From Owenia fusiformis (Eukaryota > Annelida > Polychaeta > Sabellida > Oweniidae), in the NCBI GenBank assembly GCA_903813345.2, contig CAIIXF020000012.1, positions 11,268,932 through 11,328,931 on the forward strand: a stretch of DNA of 60,000 nucleotides. Reading direction: 5' to 3'. The notes under the pieces were generated by a model. That model was not told the origin of the DNA, searched no databases, and saw only the letters and a list, made by a program, of their open reading frames with translations. Shown here in pieces: positions 10,974-25,900 of this stretch (positions are counted from its first letter, which is position 1; every line of letters starts with the position of its first letter). A program made the translations under genes and the position numbers.

Positions 10974-13900
10974 CTGAAAGTAATTTTTTTTAATTCATAG
11001 AAACATTATATTGTCATGGGAGTTCACTGAGGAGCAATGTCATCATGACACTTTTTGGTGGTGATATGAAAATTGAAAATAGCAATGAAAAACAATTTGA
11101 CAGACATGCATTCTTTTTTATTTTAACCATGATTGAACCATTCGTTAATCATAAATAATATCATTAAATAATGCTGATAACCAAGAGACCAAAAGCTTCA
11201 AAATATCTATTTTGCAATATCATTCATTCAAATACAAATACCTGTCAATGAATAAACACAAGAAGATCACGGATTCCGAACTCACGACCTCATGGTTACA
11301 AAACGGAGCCAAGATTAGCTTGTTCAGTGCTCTAGACTGCTCGGCTATATTTAAATGTATTTGTAGAATTAGCTTGAGCAGAGAATCCAGGCCCATAGCC
11401 AGGATTTTCCAAGGAGGGCTCACATGTGACAACTTTGGTCCAAAAATGGCCAAAATCACTTGAAAAGTGCTCAGAATGTTGAAAAACTGCATGATTTTGA
11501 AAGAAATTTTGACCAGGGGGAGTTCGCTCAAACCCCCCCTCCCCCCACACCCTGGCTATGGGCCTGGAAACTTGTAAAATATTACTACTACTTACTGGTG
11601 AGGTGACTGCCAGCTTGGTATCATTCTTTAAGTGTATTACAATACAATTCTCTGTCTTGTTTAACTTCTGGAAGTCTGATGAGATGTCTTTGATGTCTAA
11701 CATGGAGATAAGCTGAAAGAAAACAATACACACAGTGACAAATAATACAATCTGTAGAGCATAATGGGCACCATATCCATAAACGGTAACTGGTCAACTC
11801 GTACCCAAGACAAGTCGTACCCAAGACAACTCGTACCCAAGACAACTCGTACCCAAGACAACTCGTACCCAATTATATATTTTGTTTTGAATCAAGCGTT
11901 GGACTGGGAATGTAAATAGATATACATATTATAATTGTAACATACTGTTCAGAATAGTTTAAAGTTTGAAGAAGAATTTTCAGAAGAAATTGATTTAATT
12001 TTGTGACATTTTGAGCTTTGAGTGTCAATTTATTTTGACTATTATTTTATATTGGTCACAGATTCAGGATGTTCAAGTAAAGAGACATATGTTTAATCCA
12101 CAAATTCATAATTATTTTTCAAAGTATTGTATGTTTATTTTTTATTTTTTGTGTTTGGAACAAGTATTAGATTTAATGTTGTAATTATATTTATTTCTAT
12201 ATATAAAGGTGATCCAAGTTAAATCAAAATGCTTTCCCGATCCATTGAGAAAAATGGCTTCTAAATTCAAAAAAATATTGAGGCTTATTTGATTCACATT
12301 ATAACATGAAAACATTATTATACAAACTCAATTTTTCCCCTAATATGCACCCATAATACTGAAAATAATCTTGGGTACGAGTTGTCTTGGGTACGAGTTG
12401 TCTTGGGTACGAGTTGACTAGGAAGCCCATAAACAACCATGCCCAAGACCTAATCAGATCTTCGAATTAGTCTCCTCGAGCATCTGTAGAGTTGATTAGA
12501 TAAGTGGTTTTCCTGGAAATCCATATACGTACAGAACAATTTTCTGAGTTCCCTGACTGATTGTCTTAATGTTAAATGGAGCTCTGTAGAGATGGAACAC
12601 ATCCTCAGTGGAGCAATATTTTGAAGTTCCACGTCACAGAATTGCACTTAAATATGTTTTACTGTATTACAATCGATGTTACATTTACCCTAATGCCTGT
12701 CGAGGAGAGCACCTCTTTTTAATACTGAAATAGGCAAGAAGTCTTGCATTAAGCCTCTGTACCCTCTTGGTGAGCCTTAGCGCATTCATGGACATTATCA
12801 GTACATTTTATGCACATGGACTCAAAGGGGTGGCATTTTAACAATCACTTTTGTTCTGTGTATTATGGTATTTTTATTACGGAATACAATAATACTCATT
12901 AAAAGAATCAAGGTTAATACTCATTCAAAAAATCTAAAGCTTTTCTTTTGTTGTTTTGTTCAATAAAAAATAAAATATAATTTCATATTTTACCTCCACT
13001 CCCTTTCCTTTGATAACCTGGCCATCCCTGTTTTTGTGGTAAAACTCCAGTCTGTTAGGGTAGAGTTTAAGATGTTTTTTCTGCCATGTTTGCAGAAATG
13101 GACCCCCTAGCTTCAACACTTCACCCTCTACAATACAATCTGTGGGCCCCACTAAACAAACACAACAAAAATAGAATTATGAGTTTGTATCCAAATACAT
13201 GTAGTGATGGCTTCTTTACACAATAGTTTAGTTTAATAATAGTTTATTTCTGTGTCACAGGTTTACTAAAAAAGTACAAGTAAAATACATGTATTAAAAA
13301 ACCCAACAGCCGACATCGGCTTACGAGACACCATATAAATATACTAAGATAATAGTAAAAAGATAATAGTAAATGTAACAGTTGTCCTTTCGATTTACAT
13401 TTGGCTAACATTCAAAATTTAAAATACTAACTATATTTCTGCAGAACAAGAATTTACAAAATATTTCTTCCTTTTCCTTCCAAACCTTCCCTTATTAAAC
13501 TCAGACTTGACAACCCCATAGTGCAAAATTAAATCTATTTATTGGACATGAGACTCATTCTATCAAGTATCCTATTCCATTACTTACCTATATCCATTTC
13601 ATCTATTCTTGGTTTTTGTTTTCGTTTGAGTTCAATTTTGTCAGTTTCTTGATTGATCGTTTCAAATACTGTCTCTGCAACTTCTTGCTGCCACCTCTCT
13701 GAGACGACTAACGGGAAATTTTTGTACAGTTCCTGATCTGCCTCTGTTAGCTGAAATAAGAAAATTTAAATCCTAAACTTTTCTGTTTTTATAGTTTAAA
13801 AATGGCAGCACTATAGTGCTCGGTTAACAATAGGCAATTTACAATAAATAAAAGATTATATGGCCAATGGTTTTAAAAGTGTAAGTGAAAATAAATAAAA

Positions 13901-16900
13901 AATATTTCAGCCTCAAAATTAAGCCTTATAATTATCAGAGGGCCAAATGTAATTTTTACGATGATATGACTACTAAATAAGCTTCAGCCATGTTTTTATA
14001 AGACTAAATAAGGGGCAAAACATCGTTTTTAATATTCAATATCGTTTTTAATGTTCAATTATATCAATAGGAATGAATAAGCTTTAACCTTATTTTCAAC
14101 ATTCTATCTCAAAATGCATGTCTTAAAACTAACTGAGTAAATAAACTTCAGAAAGACCTTTACTAGATTAAAATTCAGTTTATTTTCAAAGCAATTTCTC
14201 TATTCTCGGAGGTGAATAAAGTTTAATAGCCACAAATACACTGGGAGCAATAAAGTCAAGACAAGAACAGTAATATCAATAAATGGAGTATCAGTTTGAA
14301 ATAAAATCCAGATAAAATAGAGATAGGGTTCATAAGAGAGCATGAAGTTCATTTTATATTTCCCCTTATAGTGAAATCAATGGCAGGTTTTTTACGTGTA
14401 GAAAGTTCGCTAAAATATATCTATTTTTGATGACAATTTTGGTGGCCATCTTGAATTTTTACGAAATAGTGCAAATTCATGGAATGTTGATCAGAATAAA
14501 AATGAGAAAATCAAGCTCCTCTTTTTGGAAAATAAGTCCATCGTAATGGAAATTAATCGAATTTGGGTCCTAAACCACAGTCTTTGGACAGGGCCTAATT
14601 GCAGTTGAAAACAACACATTTCATGTTATTCCCACAAGGAAAAGCTACATGCTTATTCAGCTTTAATTATTGAGAATATAGCTCATGATGAAAGTTATGA
14701 AAGATGAAAGGTCGTTTAAACCTCGGTTTCATTTGCTCTAAGGTAGACGTATGTCAGCTGTAGCTTTACAAAAATGATATAGAAAATCTACATTGTACTG
14801 CCTATCCCTATAGTTTACGCTGTATATTTCACTTGTTTTGGGGAAGTTACAACAGCTGTACGAAATAGTACAAATTCATGGAATGTGGATCAGAATAAAA
14901 ATGAGAAAATCAAACTCCTCGTTTTAGAAAATAAGTCCATCGTAATTTGCTCTAAGGTTTGGCGTATGGCAGCTGTAACTTTACAAAAATGATATAGAAA
15001 ATCTACATTGTACTGCCTATCCCTCTAGTTTATGCTGTATATTTCTCTTGTTTTTGGGAAGCTACAACAGCTGTACTGTTGCCATAAATAAAATGTGTCT
15101 GAAGCATTACCTTAATTCCTTTTGTATCTTCCTCATCAAAGGATCCTATATCAAAGGCATCAGCTGCATTTACTTCCCCCCTTGGTGGAATGAGGGGTGG
15201 GGGGTACTTCTGCATAGACACTTGGTTCCAGTCAATACCCTTAAAGAATGGGTGCTCCTTCAGTTCTATTGCACTGAAAATAAGAAGTCAAATTATACTA
15301 CAAAATTCAAATATTTAATGCAATATAACACACATTTGAGATATTGAAATATTCCTAAAATTTCATAAGTCAAACATTTTATAACTCACACTATATATAT
15401 AAGTATATTACAAATAAATGAAAATACATTTTTTTTTTAATAAAACAACAAAAGTATGGCAGACTGTCACATACAGTGCCTGAATGGAAGTGCTGCAAAG
15501 TAGTGAAGTTTTACCCATCATGACTTAGAACACTAAGGACAGGCCGAAACCTAGTTAAACCCGTAATTTCAAACCCTAACTGAGGGGAAATTTGACAACT
15601 AGCCTCTCAACTGAGCGCAAAGCATCAGGAGTGGCCCATATATAGAAGTGTGTGAGAGGACTTGACCAAACAGATCTGCCTAGAACAAGCGATCAATGCT
15701 TGAATGTGTCACCTAGACACTCACTTCCAATCTACACAGAGCATGTGTCACATATATATAGGACTTCAAAGCAAATGCTTGAAAAATCGGTGTCAATAAA
15801 TTTTATATTCCAATATGTTTTCTAGCTTTAACTTAATAAATATTAGGAAATTTATAATTTAAATATCATACAGGTGATAAATGTATATTTATTGTAATTT
15901 TGTAATAGAAATATTGAAAATACTATGTGTAGTATTTTTTATAATTATGAAAAACGTTATCATTGAATTTGAATTTGAGGGCAGCATGTAGAATACTGTT
16001 AGCAATGGTGGCAGTAAGTGGATTACACATTTACATTTAAGCCAATAAAATCTGAACTATAGGTAAACATACTTATTGGCTTCAATTAGATCCTTAAACA
16101 ATGTCCTGATTGGACTACTTTAGAGGTAAAACTAGAGTTTAACTTACCCTTTGCCCATACAGCCCAGCCTCTTATCAACATCCCTCTGAAGAAGACCCTC
16201 CAATAATGACTTCATTTCTTCTGACATAGAAGATGGGAACTCCACATTCTATATGCAAATACATAACAAACACGTTGAAAACAAATAAGGACACTTGGCT
16301 ATTATTTAATAATCTGACCTAATGCCATTATGTTTAAAACTTCTAAAACATATGGTACAGTAAAAGGAGTGGGTGGATAATCTAGCAATGAATAAAATAT
16401 GAACTTTGAAAATGGACTTTTTTGATTGGAAACAATGAAATAAAGGAATTGCATTGAATTCAGTCATGATCTCTTCCATAATAGGATTTTCTATTCTCTA
16501 AAGGACCAGGTCAAGATTTGTTGTCATAATTACGCATTATTAATTGGACATAATTAATTACATCTTAGCTTGTATTCGCGAATGCAAATTGTGGCTTCCG
16601 GCTAGCAGGTTGATTGCAATTTGATGGCAAACTCATTTAAATATGAATAGTACCTGCCGTGTGTCCCGTTAGTTGCCAGCTCTCACCCTAAACCCAGTAG
16701 CTGAGCTAAATGACGATTTAATCTGGTATTACAGCAGCAACTAACACCGACTATCGAGGTGTTTGGAATTGTAAATAGCGGAAACGCATAAACGCAAAAC
16801 ACATTTTAAGTTTTTTTGCTCATGTGATAATGGCATATAAAGTCACGTGATCACTGTTAGTCAACAAACAGGTTTTTTGATATTGCAACTTCAAACTGAC

Positions 16901-19900
16901 GGATTAATTTATGCAAATCAATAGGTTAATCCAGCAGCCGCGATTCGCATTCGCAAATACAAGCTTAAATTGACTCTTCCCCCAAATGTGTAATTGAACA
17001 TACAATTTTTTTTCAAATTAAATGCTCCCTTTTTAAATCAAGAAATAATATGATTTCATAGTAATACAGTACATTGAAGGATTATGTCATATTTTCTGAA
17101 GCCTGAGGCCATAATGACATACTTCCGTATCACCCCATCGACCCAATTATTACGAGTGCAGGATATTGAAGGATCTGTCAAAAATTTTGAACCCTCTGGT
17201 CATGATGACATACTTCTGTATCACCCCATCGACCCAATCATTACCAGTGCACATTTCCCCAGGGTTTGAAGGATATTGAAGGAATCTGTCATAATTTTTG
17301 AACCCCCTGGTCAAAATGACATATTTCTGTATCACCCCATTATTACGAGCGCATAGGGGTTTGAAGGATATTGAAAGATTGAGTTATATTTTCTGAAGCC
17401 TGAGGTCATAATGACATAATTCTGTATCACCCCATCGACCTGAGCATTTACCAGCGCATATCTCCCTAGGGTTTCAAGGATATTGAAAGATTGAGTTATA
17501 TTTTCTGAAGCCTGAGGTCATAATGACATAATTCTGTATCACCCCATCGACCCGATCATAACCAGTGCATATCTCCCTAGGGTTTGAAGGATATTGAGAG
17601 ATTGAGTTATATTTTCTGAAGTCTGGGGTCATGACTCATAATGACATATTTCTGCACCAAACCCATCCATCTAACAATCACCATACATAATGCAGATTTC
17701 CAAAAGTGTAACATATAATTTTTGAATGTTCAAAATGGCGAAGCACCGAGTTTCTACAATGCTACAGAGACAACTGCTTACATATTCATGGTACGATAAC
17801 TAAGGCTTAGGCTATGATGACATCTCTGATGTAATAATCATTTTTATCTGCCATTTTCATAATATTGATTTTTTTTTTTTTGATTTTTTTATTGATTTTT
17901 TTTTTTTTTTTTATCTTTTTTTTTTTCAAACATGTTATCTCCGATTGCCATAGGAACACAATGACACCACTACCAACCACCTACCATTGTTATGGTTACT
18001 ATTTACATCTACATGTATTCATTAGTCACAGTAGCCTACCATAGTGATTACTAGGGGTGAGACGGGTAGAAAAATCTGATTCATGTTGGGTTTGTTTTGG
18101 GATGGAGAAATGACGATTCGTGTTATGACTCTGATTCGCGTTACATATTTTTCACGCGTAAATGAACAATGGCTGAAATGAAGAACATTTTTCGAAAGTT
18201 TATTCGAATTTGATAACATACAAGTACCGTATATTCTTTCGTTTAAGCATTGGCATTCAAAAGATCAAAACAGATCTGTTAAATCGATGGAAAGAACATA
18301 TATTCAACGCAATCCAAAGTAGAAAGTTCCTGTTAGCGATACTTTATTCCATTTGAGTTTTTTTCCAATATCTACTCAACCTAATAAGATTCTATTCATC
18401 ATCTCTTAGACTCAGGAATCAATTCAGGTCGACCTGAAGCCCTCGACCCGTGAGTCCTCAAGATTCCAGGTTGTGGTCTCACCCCTAGTGAGAAGCCCTA
18501 AACCCGCGAGTCCTTGAGTCTCCAGGTTGTCTAACCCCTAGTGAGAAGCCCTCAACCCGCGAGTCTTCAGGTTGTTGAACCACCCCTAGTGAGAAGCCCT
18601 CAACCCGCGAGTCCTTGAGTCTCTAGGTTGTTGTCTCACCCCTAGTGAGAAGCCCTCAACCCGCAAGTTCTCGAGTCTCCAGGTTGTTGTCTCACCCCAA
18701 ATGAGAAGCACTCAACCCGCGAGTCCTCGAGTCTCCAGGTTGTTGTCTCACCCCTAGTGAGAAGCCTTCAACCCAAGTTTTCAGGTTGTTGTCTCACCCC
18801 CAGTGAGAAGCCCTCAACCCGCGAGTCCTCGAGTCTCCAGGTTGTTGTCTCACCCCCAGTGAGAAGCCCTCAACCCGTGAGTCCTTGAGTCTCCAGGTTG
18901 TCTAACCCCTAGTGAGAAGCCCTCAACCCGCAAGTCCTTGAGTCTCCAGGTTGTTGTTTCACCCCTAGTGAGAAGCCCTCAACCCGTGAGTCCTCGAGTC
19001 TCCAGGTTGTTGTCTCACCCCTTAGTGATCACCCTAATAGACTATAGCCAGTTACTTACCATTGTCATGGTCATCCTATCTATTTCATGCTTATCCTTAG
19101 TTTTGTGTTGACGGAATGGACTATGACTGAAATTAAAAAATACATTCTGGAATTAGTTTCATTGAACAGACTTTGACAGAAACGTATGAATGCAGGAATT
19201 AATTTCGTGTTGACGGAATGGACTATGACTGGAATATGGTAATCTCCAGCTGCTCTCAAATTGCAAACTCTCCCAAAGTCTCATCTGCTTGTTAGAAAAA
19301 CTTGAGATGATTCAAAAAACCTGCTCTATATCAAAACTGAAAATTACTCTTTTTCAAAACACGAGACTGGTCTATTATTATGAGGACAGTTGGATTTTCG
19401 AGAACCTCAGAGTCGATAACTCTCATGTTTACGGAAGAAGCTTGGATAGGAGAGATCAAAACTCAGGGATAAGATACTCTCATATTTCAAAGAGGATGAT
19501 GATATTAATAAAGGCTCATATTGCACCACTGAGAGGCCTTTCTCCTTAATTGACCAGTTATAAATAAAGATCCTCACTAGAATAGCCATAGATCTGATTT
19601 TTTAATAGCTCAATGATTAATATTCAAGTCAAAATGGTCATAAAGATAATTTTGAAGCTATTGGTTTCTTGCCAAAAACTCACTGTTTCTATCATATATT
19701 ACTACTATAGTATTCAAATATATCTTGAAAATGTTCATAAAACTGCCTCTGGAATTTTGCTACAACTGACAGGCCCATAGCCAAGGGGGAGGGGGGCACT
19801 GAGCACTTTTTCAGTGATTTTGGTCATTTTTGGGCCAAAAATGTCAAAAGTGAACTCCCCTGGAATTTTCCAAAAAGTGAACCCTCACCCTTGAGAAATC

Positions 19901-22900
19901 CTGGCTACGGGCCTGACTGACTTGTTCATGAGCTGGCAGCTAATCATTGTTTATTTTTTTTATTCATTACAATATTACAGACTGGAAGCCATTGTCTAAA
20001 CAATGCATCCATGATTGTTACAACTAGGTCAACATGATCTAACATCATAACCTGACTACTTTTCACAAATATTTTTAATAGCACATAAGTTGTATTAATG
20101 ATTTTGACAGTTTGACTTAGAACTTGACTGTAATTTCACTGTAAATCACTATAAATTGTGACATCCTTTCAATATCATGACATCAAGTTCAGGTCATCTC
20201 AAAATGCTATTAACCAGTCATGTAATGTACAGTCAATAATCAAAAATACCAACCTCGCATTGGCCAATCAAAATTGAGTATTTATAATGAAGTACTAACA
20301 ATATTTGTTACCTTACCCTTTTAATAATTTATAAAGCATGCAGCCGAATGAGAACCAGTCTGCGCTTGAGTCGTATGCTGTGCCTTTCTGGAGTACCTCT
20401 GGGGCCATGTACCCATGAGTGCCACTGTAAAAAACAAAACACACAGTGGTAAATATCATACTTTGACCCATCAGCATGCCTGTCTGCCCGCCCAGATGCA
20501 CAAGATGGCAACATAGCACTTTTTTAAAGTGTAATAAAAAAATTAATTAAAGCAAATATTGTAACTTACAGTTGCTCCATTTTTTATCTTTTGGGTTAAT
20601 TACTGGTTTAGTCACTTGGAATTATAGAACATCAATTCTGAAGTCATAGCAACTCTATAAGTTATAAAACCCAACCAAAACCACACCCCTTCTCCTTGCA
20701 TATATGATTTCTACTTACACACTGGCATGAGGTTTTTTCTTAGAAAAGTCGCACGCCAAACCGAGATCTGAGATTCTGACATGGCCATGTTCATCCAATA
20801 AAATGTTGGCGGGCTGAAAAACAAACAAAATGTACAAAATTCAGCAAACAGTTTTTTGAGAATAACTAAATAATGGAAATTCTCAATTTAGCAAAAACTA
20901 GAGGAAGCCATTATGAATGTTAGGAAATTGAAGAAAAAGTTTCCATCAAGCAGTCAGTATGAAATAGTAGACTATCAATCAATTAAATGTTTCTCCTTGG
21001 AATTACAGATAATAGGGTGGAGGTTAAGTTATGCATATTTTAAAAGATCTTGTACATGAACATGTCATATCATGACCCCCAGGAATTACTGTCCTTTCTC
21101 AATTGGTGTTTCTTGAAACCAGTTACAGCAATTTTCTGTATTCTATTCTATTCAATCGGGCAAGTAAAGCAAGACAAAATGGGAGATCTAATCTCTAAAG
21201 GATCAAAATTTTATACATTTACATACAAGTTCCATCCTTATCCCTCTATATGAATTATAAGCTTCCCTATTTCTATTGCACTTCAAAGCCTCTTCTTCTT
21301 AAGTTACTTTTAATCTAGTATCTATAAACTTACCTTTAAATCCCTATAAACTACAAATCTATTATGCATATGTTCTAGACCCAGGATCACTTCAGCTGCA
21401 TAAAAGCGGACATCTTTCTCGGAGAAGACGCCATGCTGCGACAAGTGGTAATGGAGGTCCCCACCATTCATAAGGTCCAGAATAAAACACAGTTTCTCGG
21501 CAGTTTGAAATGCATATGTCATGCATACTATGAATGGGCTGCCTTCCTGGAAGAACACAGAAGAGAAATACATGTATTTATGCGGTAACATTATGTCTTA
21601 ATTCAGTAACATAATCTAGGAATACTGTACATGTATATGAACCACCTGCCATTTGATACATGTGTTACCAACATCGAATACCAACTTCAAAAAAGACTAA
21701 ATATGTCACAACTTGAACTTCTGTTGGCATTACTTTCCTACTAACATCAGAACAGGCACTACTTTTCTGCTAACAACAGCATAAGCACTACTTTTTTGCC
21801 AATATCAGTACAAGCACTACTTTCATACTAACATCAGTACAGGCACTACTTTTCTGCTAACAACAGCATAGGCACTACTTTTTGCCAATTTCAGTACAAG
21901 CACTTTTTCTGATAACATCAGTAAACATGAATTCATGACAAATATGTTTACAACTTGTAACAATAAGCACTTTTAATTAGCTTCTTCTTTTCAATTAATC
22001 ATTGAGGATGAAGCTTGCTTTTCATGTGTCCTTAGAATACTCTTGATTATTGTGTATTCACTCAAGCAAACCAGACCAAAACATGGCATTAACATGTAAA
22101 ATGCCACCACCAGCCATTTGTTACAGATGCCATGTTACAGACACCGCATTACAGATGCTATGTTACAGACATCGAACACCAACCACTGTCAACAAAAAGT
22201 TGAAGACTATTTAACAATGTGTCACCATTTCTGGTGATGGCATAAAAAATATGATTGAATGAGTTCATGTGAGACAGACATTAACCTGTAGGTGCAGTTA
22301 TTAAGAATGCATTAAAGCTAGGAGGGGTTTTTGTCAAGGGTTTTTGTCGCTCTGTGTGAGTGATGAATTATTTATTCCATATTGTTCTTTTGTAATTACT
22401 TGATAGCACATCACCTAAGAGTCTCTATATGTAGCCTACAGTTACTGCCCTTGTGAGCCCCTCTACCTCCCCATTAAGTAGATAAATGGGGTCACAGCCT
22501 TGAAGAGAGACTACACATGGGATAGTCTAGCCCTTGTGAGCTACCCCCATACTTAACACAACTCCCAACGATGAAATGATATGTTGATGGAGTAGATAAA
22601 GGGGGATCCACAGTATTGAAGCAAGAGGCAAGGAAAGTTTGATCAATCAACCCAAAAAAATTGAATAGACCGCAATGCATATTATAAGGAAAGACATTCA
22701 TATTAAACATGAATTACATTTGTATATTTCTGCTTAATTAATTTTATGTGCAGTTAAACCCTGACCTTTTGTAATTTAGCAAGTTTCAGGCAAATCAATT
22801 TTTTGAATATAACATGTCAGAGAAGCATCAAAATACAAGAGACCACACATTTGTTAGCCGAAGAACAAGCCATCCAAAATAAACAAATGTTTTGCATCTT

Positions 22901-25900
22901 AAATATAAATGTAATTTTCCATATAATATTGCACGGAGATCCTTTGATTGCTTATTTTTAGGTTTTATTGACTTTCGGGCCCATTGCCTCCCACTATATA
23001 CACGCAATAAGTACAGAGATAAAAAATGAGTAGTTTAGCGGTTACATCCAAATGACTTAATTCACCAAATGCTAATAAAGAATTATGCGGTCATGTGGCC
23101 CTTAACACAATAAAATACACAATCATCCTGTCTTCCATTTATTAGAAATTCAAACTCAGGGAATAAACAATGCGCAGTTTCAATATGATTGTTCCCATGG
23201 GTGTGATTTGCAGCTCCCAGGGCTTAAATCTTTGACTCTGTTCCCAGAATAATTTGCACAACTTGAAAAAAACATAAAAACAAGAATTTATGGTGAATAA
23301 TTGATGGTGTTTCAAACTTTGAACCTTCCAGATTTTTTTTTAATTTTCATCTTTAAGTTATAAAAACTACCTGCGCTAACGTTATCTCATTTTTCTTATT
23401 TTCTATACATGTATATTCCTTATTTCATTTTCAAAACAAGGCATTAACATGCACAATATTACCATATGCCATTTGTTACAGATCCTGACTGCCATTCATT
23501 ACAGATGCCGAACACCATTTTGCAAAAAGATTGGAGACTATAACAATATGTCACCACTTCTGATGGTGATTTAACTATTTTATTCCTAAAAGTATAATGA
23601 ATGTACCAAGTCAGAGATATCATAGAATTGATATCTTACACACTAATAATAGATTATCTATTTTTTGTGTACAGGTATGGTACACACTAATAACAGATTA
23701 GCTATTTTGTGTACAGGTATGGTACACACTAATAACAGATTAGCTATTTTGGGTACAGGTATGGTACACACTAATAACAGATTAGCTATTTTGGGTACAG
23801 GTATGGTACACACTAATAACAGATTAGCTATTTTGTGTACAGGTATGGTACACACTAATAACAGATTAGCTATTTTGTGTACAGGTATGGTACACATTAA
23901 TAACAGATTAGCTATTTTGTGTACAGGTATGGTACACATTAATAACAGATTAGCTACTTTATGACTTGCAACTAATTTATACAAAAGCCATTTGGCATAT
24001 ATACCACCAATAATACATATCAATATATCTTTTTTATTGGCCAATTTTGCCTCTTTTGTCTATTTCTAGGCAAATATAGTGCTCAGACTATTGTTCCAGG
24101 GCTGCAATTTACTTGCACATATTAATTGGGAGGCATCAGCTCAACTCAATGCATATGTTCAGTAACCCAGAAAGGCTGACATTTGTGATATTGGGTCTAG
24201 CTACTATGAAGTAGTGGGCGGAACTTATGAGGAAGGATGAGCTATACATTTTTTAGAGAACTTTTACCTCGAGGGATTACTGTTCCTATGTCACAATTAG
24301 TTTCCCCTTGAACCCTCTAGGCCTTATAATTAATGAAATACCCAACCCCAGCCTATTACAGCCAACTCCCCCTATTCTTTAAGAGATGATATATTTGAGG
24401 GCGGTCCTTTTGAATAGCACTATGACTGGTTATTGAATAATGGTTGCTATAGTAACATAAGCGCAGGGTATTTGGTTCAACCAAGAGGAGGGAAAGCCCA
24501 AGAGCTTTAGCGATGACTGACATATTACGTCTCTTGCGAACCACCTTCGTTTGCGCAAATTCTCACCAGTAAGTTTTCAAATATAACGCGTCGTTGTGAT
24601 GTTTTAGTAGATTTAAAGGGAATGCGAAGTTTCATGTTCTAATTTACACGCTGGCTACTTATAACCATCATCTATCACTTCAGCTCACTCATGGGACATA
24701 TCGTGTTTGAACTAACATATAATTCAAGTTCAAAGTACCCATATCTGGATCGCTGCGGATGCCGCCATTGTTATGTATCAATGACGTCATTGATGCCTTA
24801 AAATTGATGCCTGGAAAATGTCGCTATATAATCACGTCATACTCGGATCGCAGAAATAGAACACATTTCACTGATATTTCACATCATTATTAACCTTAAG
24901 GTTTACGTCGGCAAATAGGCATACTGCCGCAATTGCTTTCTTACCTAATCATAAGTGATAGATTTCTTCAATCTGTAGTATTCTATTCAAATATGAATAG
25001 GTGCATATTGGAGAATGAAAGAAATAAAACAAAAAGTAGTAGTCCAATGAAACAGTAACTCCCTAAAGTGTTTAGCCATTTAAATTCTGATGAAAAACGC
25101 AAACAAAAAAACGAAAAATCGATGTCGTCTAAATGATACGTATGTAAATGTCAATCTCCTAAATACTAAGATTGGCAATAGCTTTACAAGGACATGCCAC
25201 TGTCATATTTTCAAAGAATAATACGTAATGTTTAATTTTTCTAAGTTGTTAAAGGACCATTTTCAATCATCATATCACCGACGTAGCGACATTCGATATG
25301 ACAAAAAAGCTTTTCAAAATTCAATGGTATTTCACCTTGGATCATGACAAGAGAAGGCTCATAACATTCAGTGATGCGGGGAGACGATGGGGTCGATTGT
25401 AGTATGATATTTCATTTCAACGACGATAAGGCAATTGCCGTATTGATAGTACGCCAATAGTTTAATATTTATTTTATTATATATTTATCATTTTTGCTAA
25501 AAACAATTCCTGATTTCGAGCTCGAATTTAATTATATAACACCCGTGGTAAGTACAGTTCTACAGTATTTTCGAAATAATGATTTTCAATTTAATGGCAT
25601 ACAACCTTTTGTTTTTCTATATCGGAAAATAAGTGGAACTTTAAAAGCTTCAGTCACATTTGTTCAATGCGACCACACGACGATCGTATTTCCCTGAAAT
25701 CAGTAAATTTCTGCGGCAAACATAGGAAAACTACAGTCGACTTATCAGTTTTTATCAGGCGTAGAGTCGGAGTTATAACTTTTTCTTTCCTGTGGTCACT
25801 ATAGATATCAACAAGCAGCAGTCAAACCGTAGGTCTCACGACGGCCGTACGTCGGGTTCACAGTCGACTTGCGGCTGCGCTTGGATTTCATAGGTTACAA

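Noticed and set aside
11271-11350. Functional tRNA gene
   Set aside because: Box A and box B resemble a Leu/Ser tRNA, but no sound acceptor stem or anticodon arm could be drawn.
23658-24044. 128-codon minus-strand frame and its plus-strand shadow
   Set aside because: Made by the 42-bp minisatellite.
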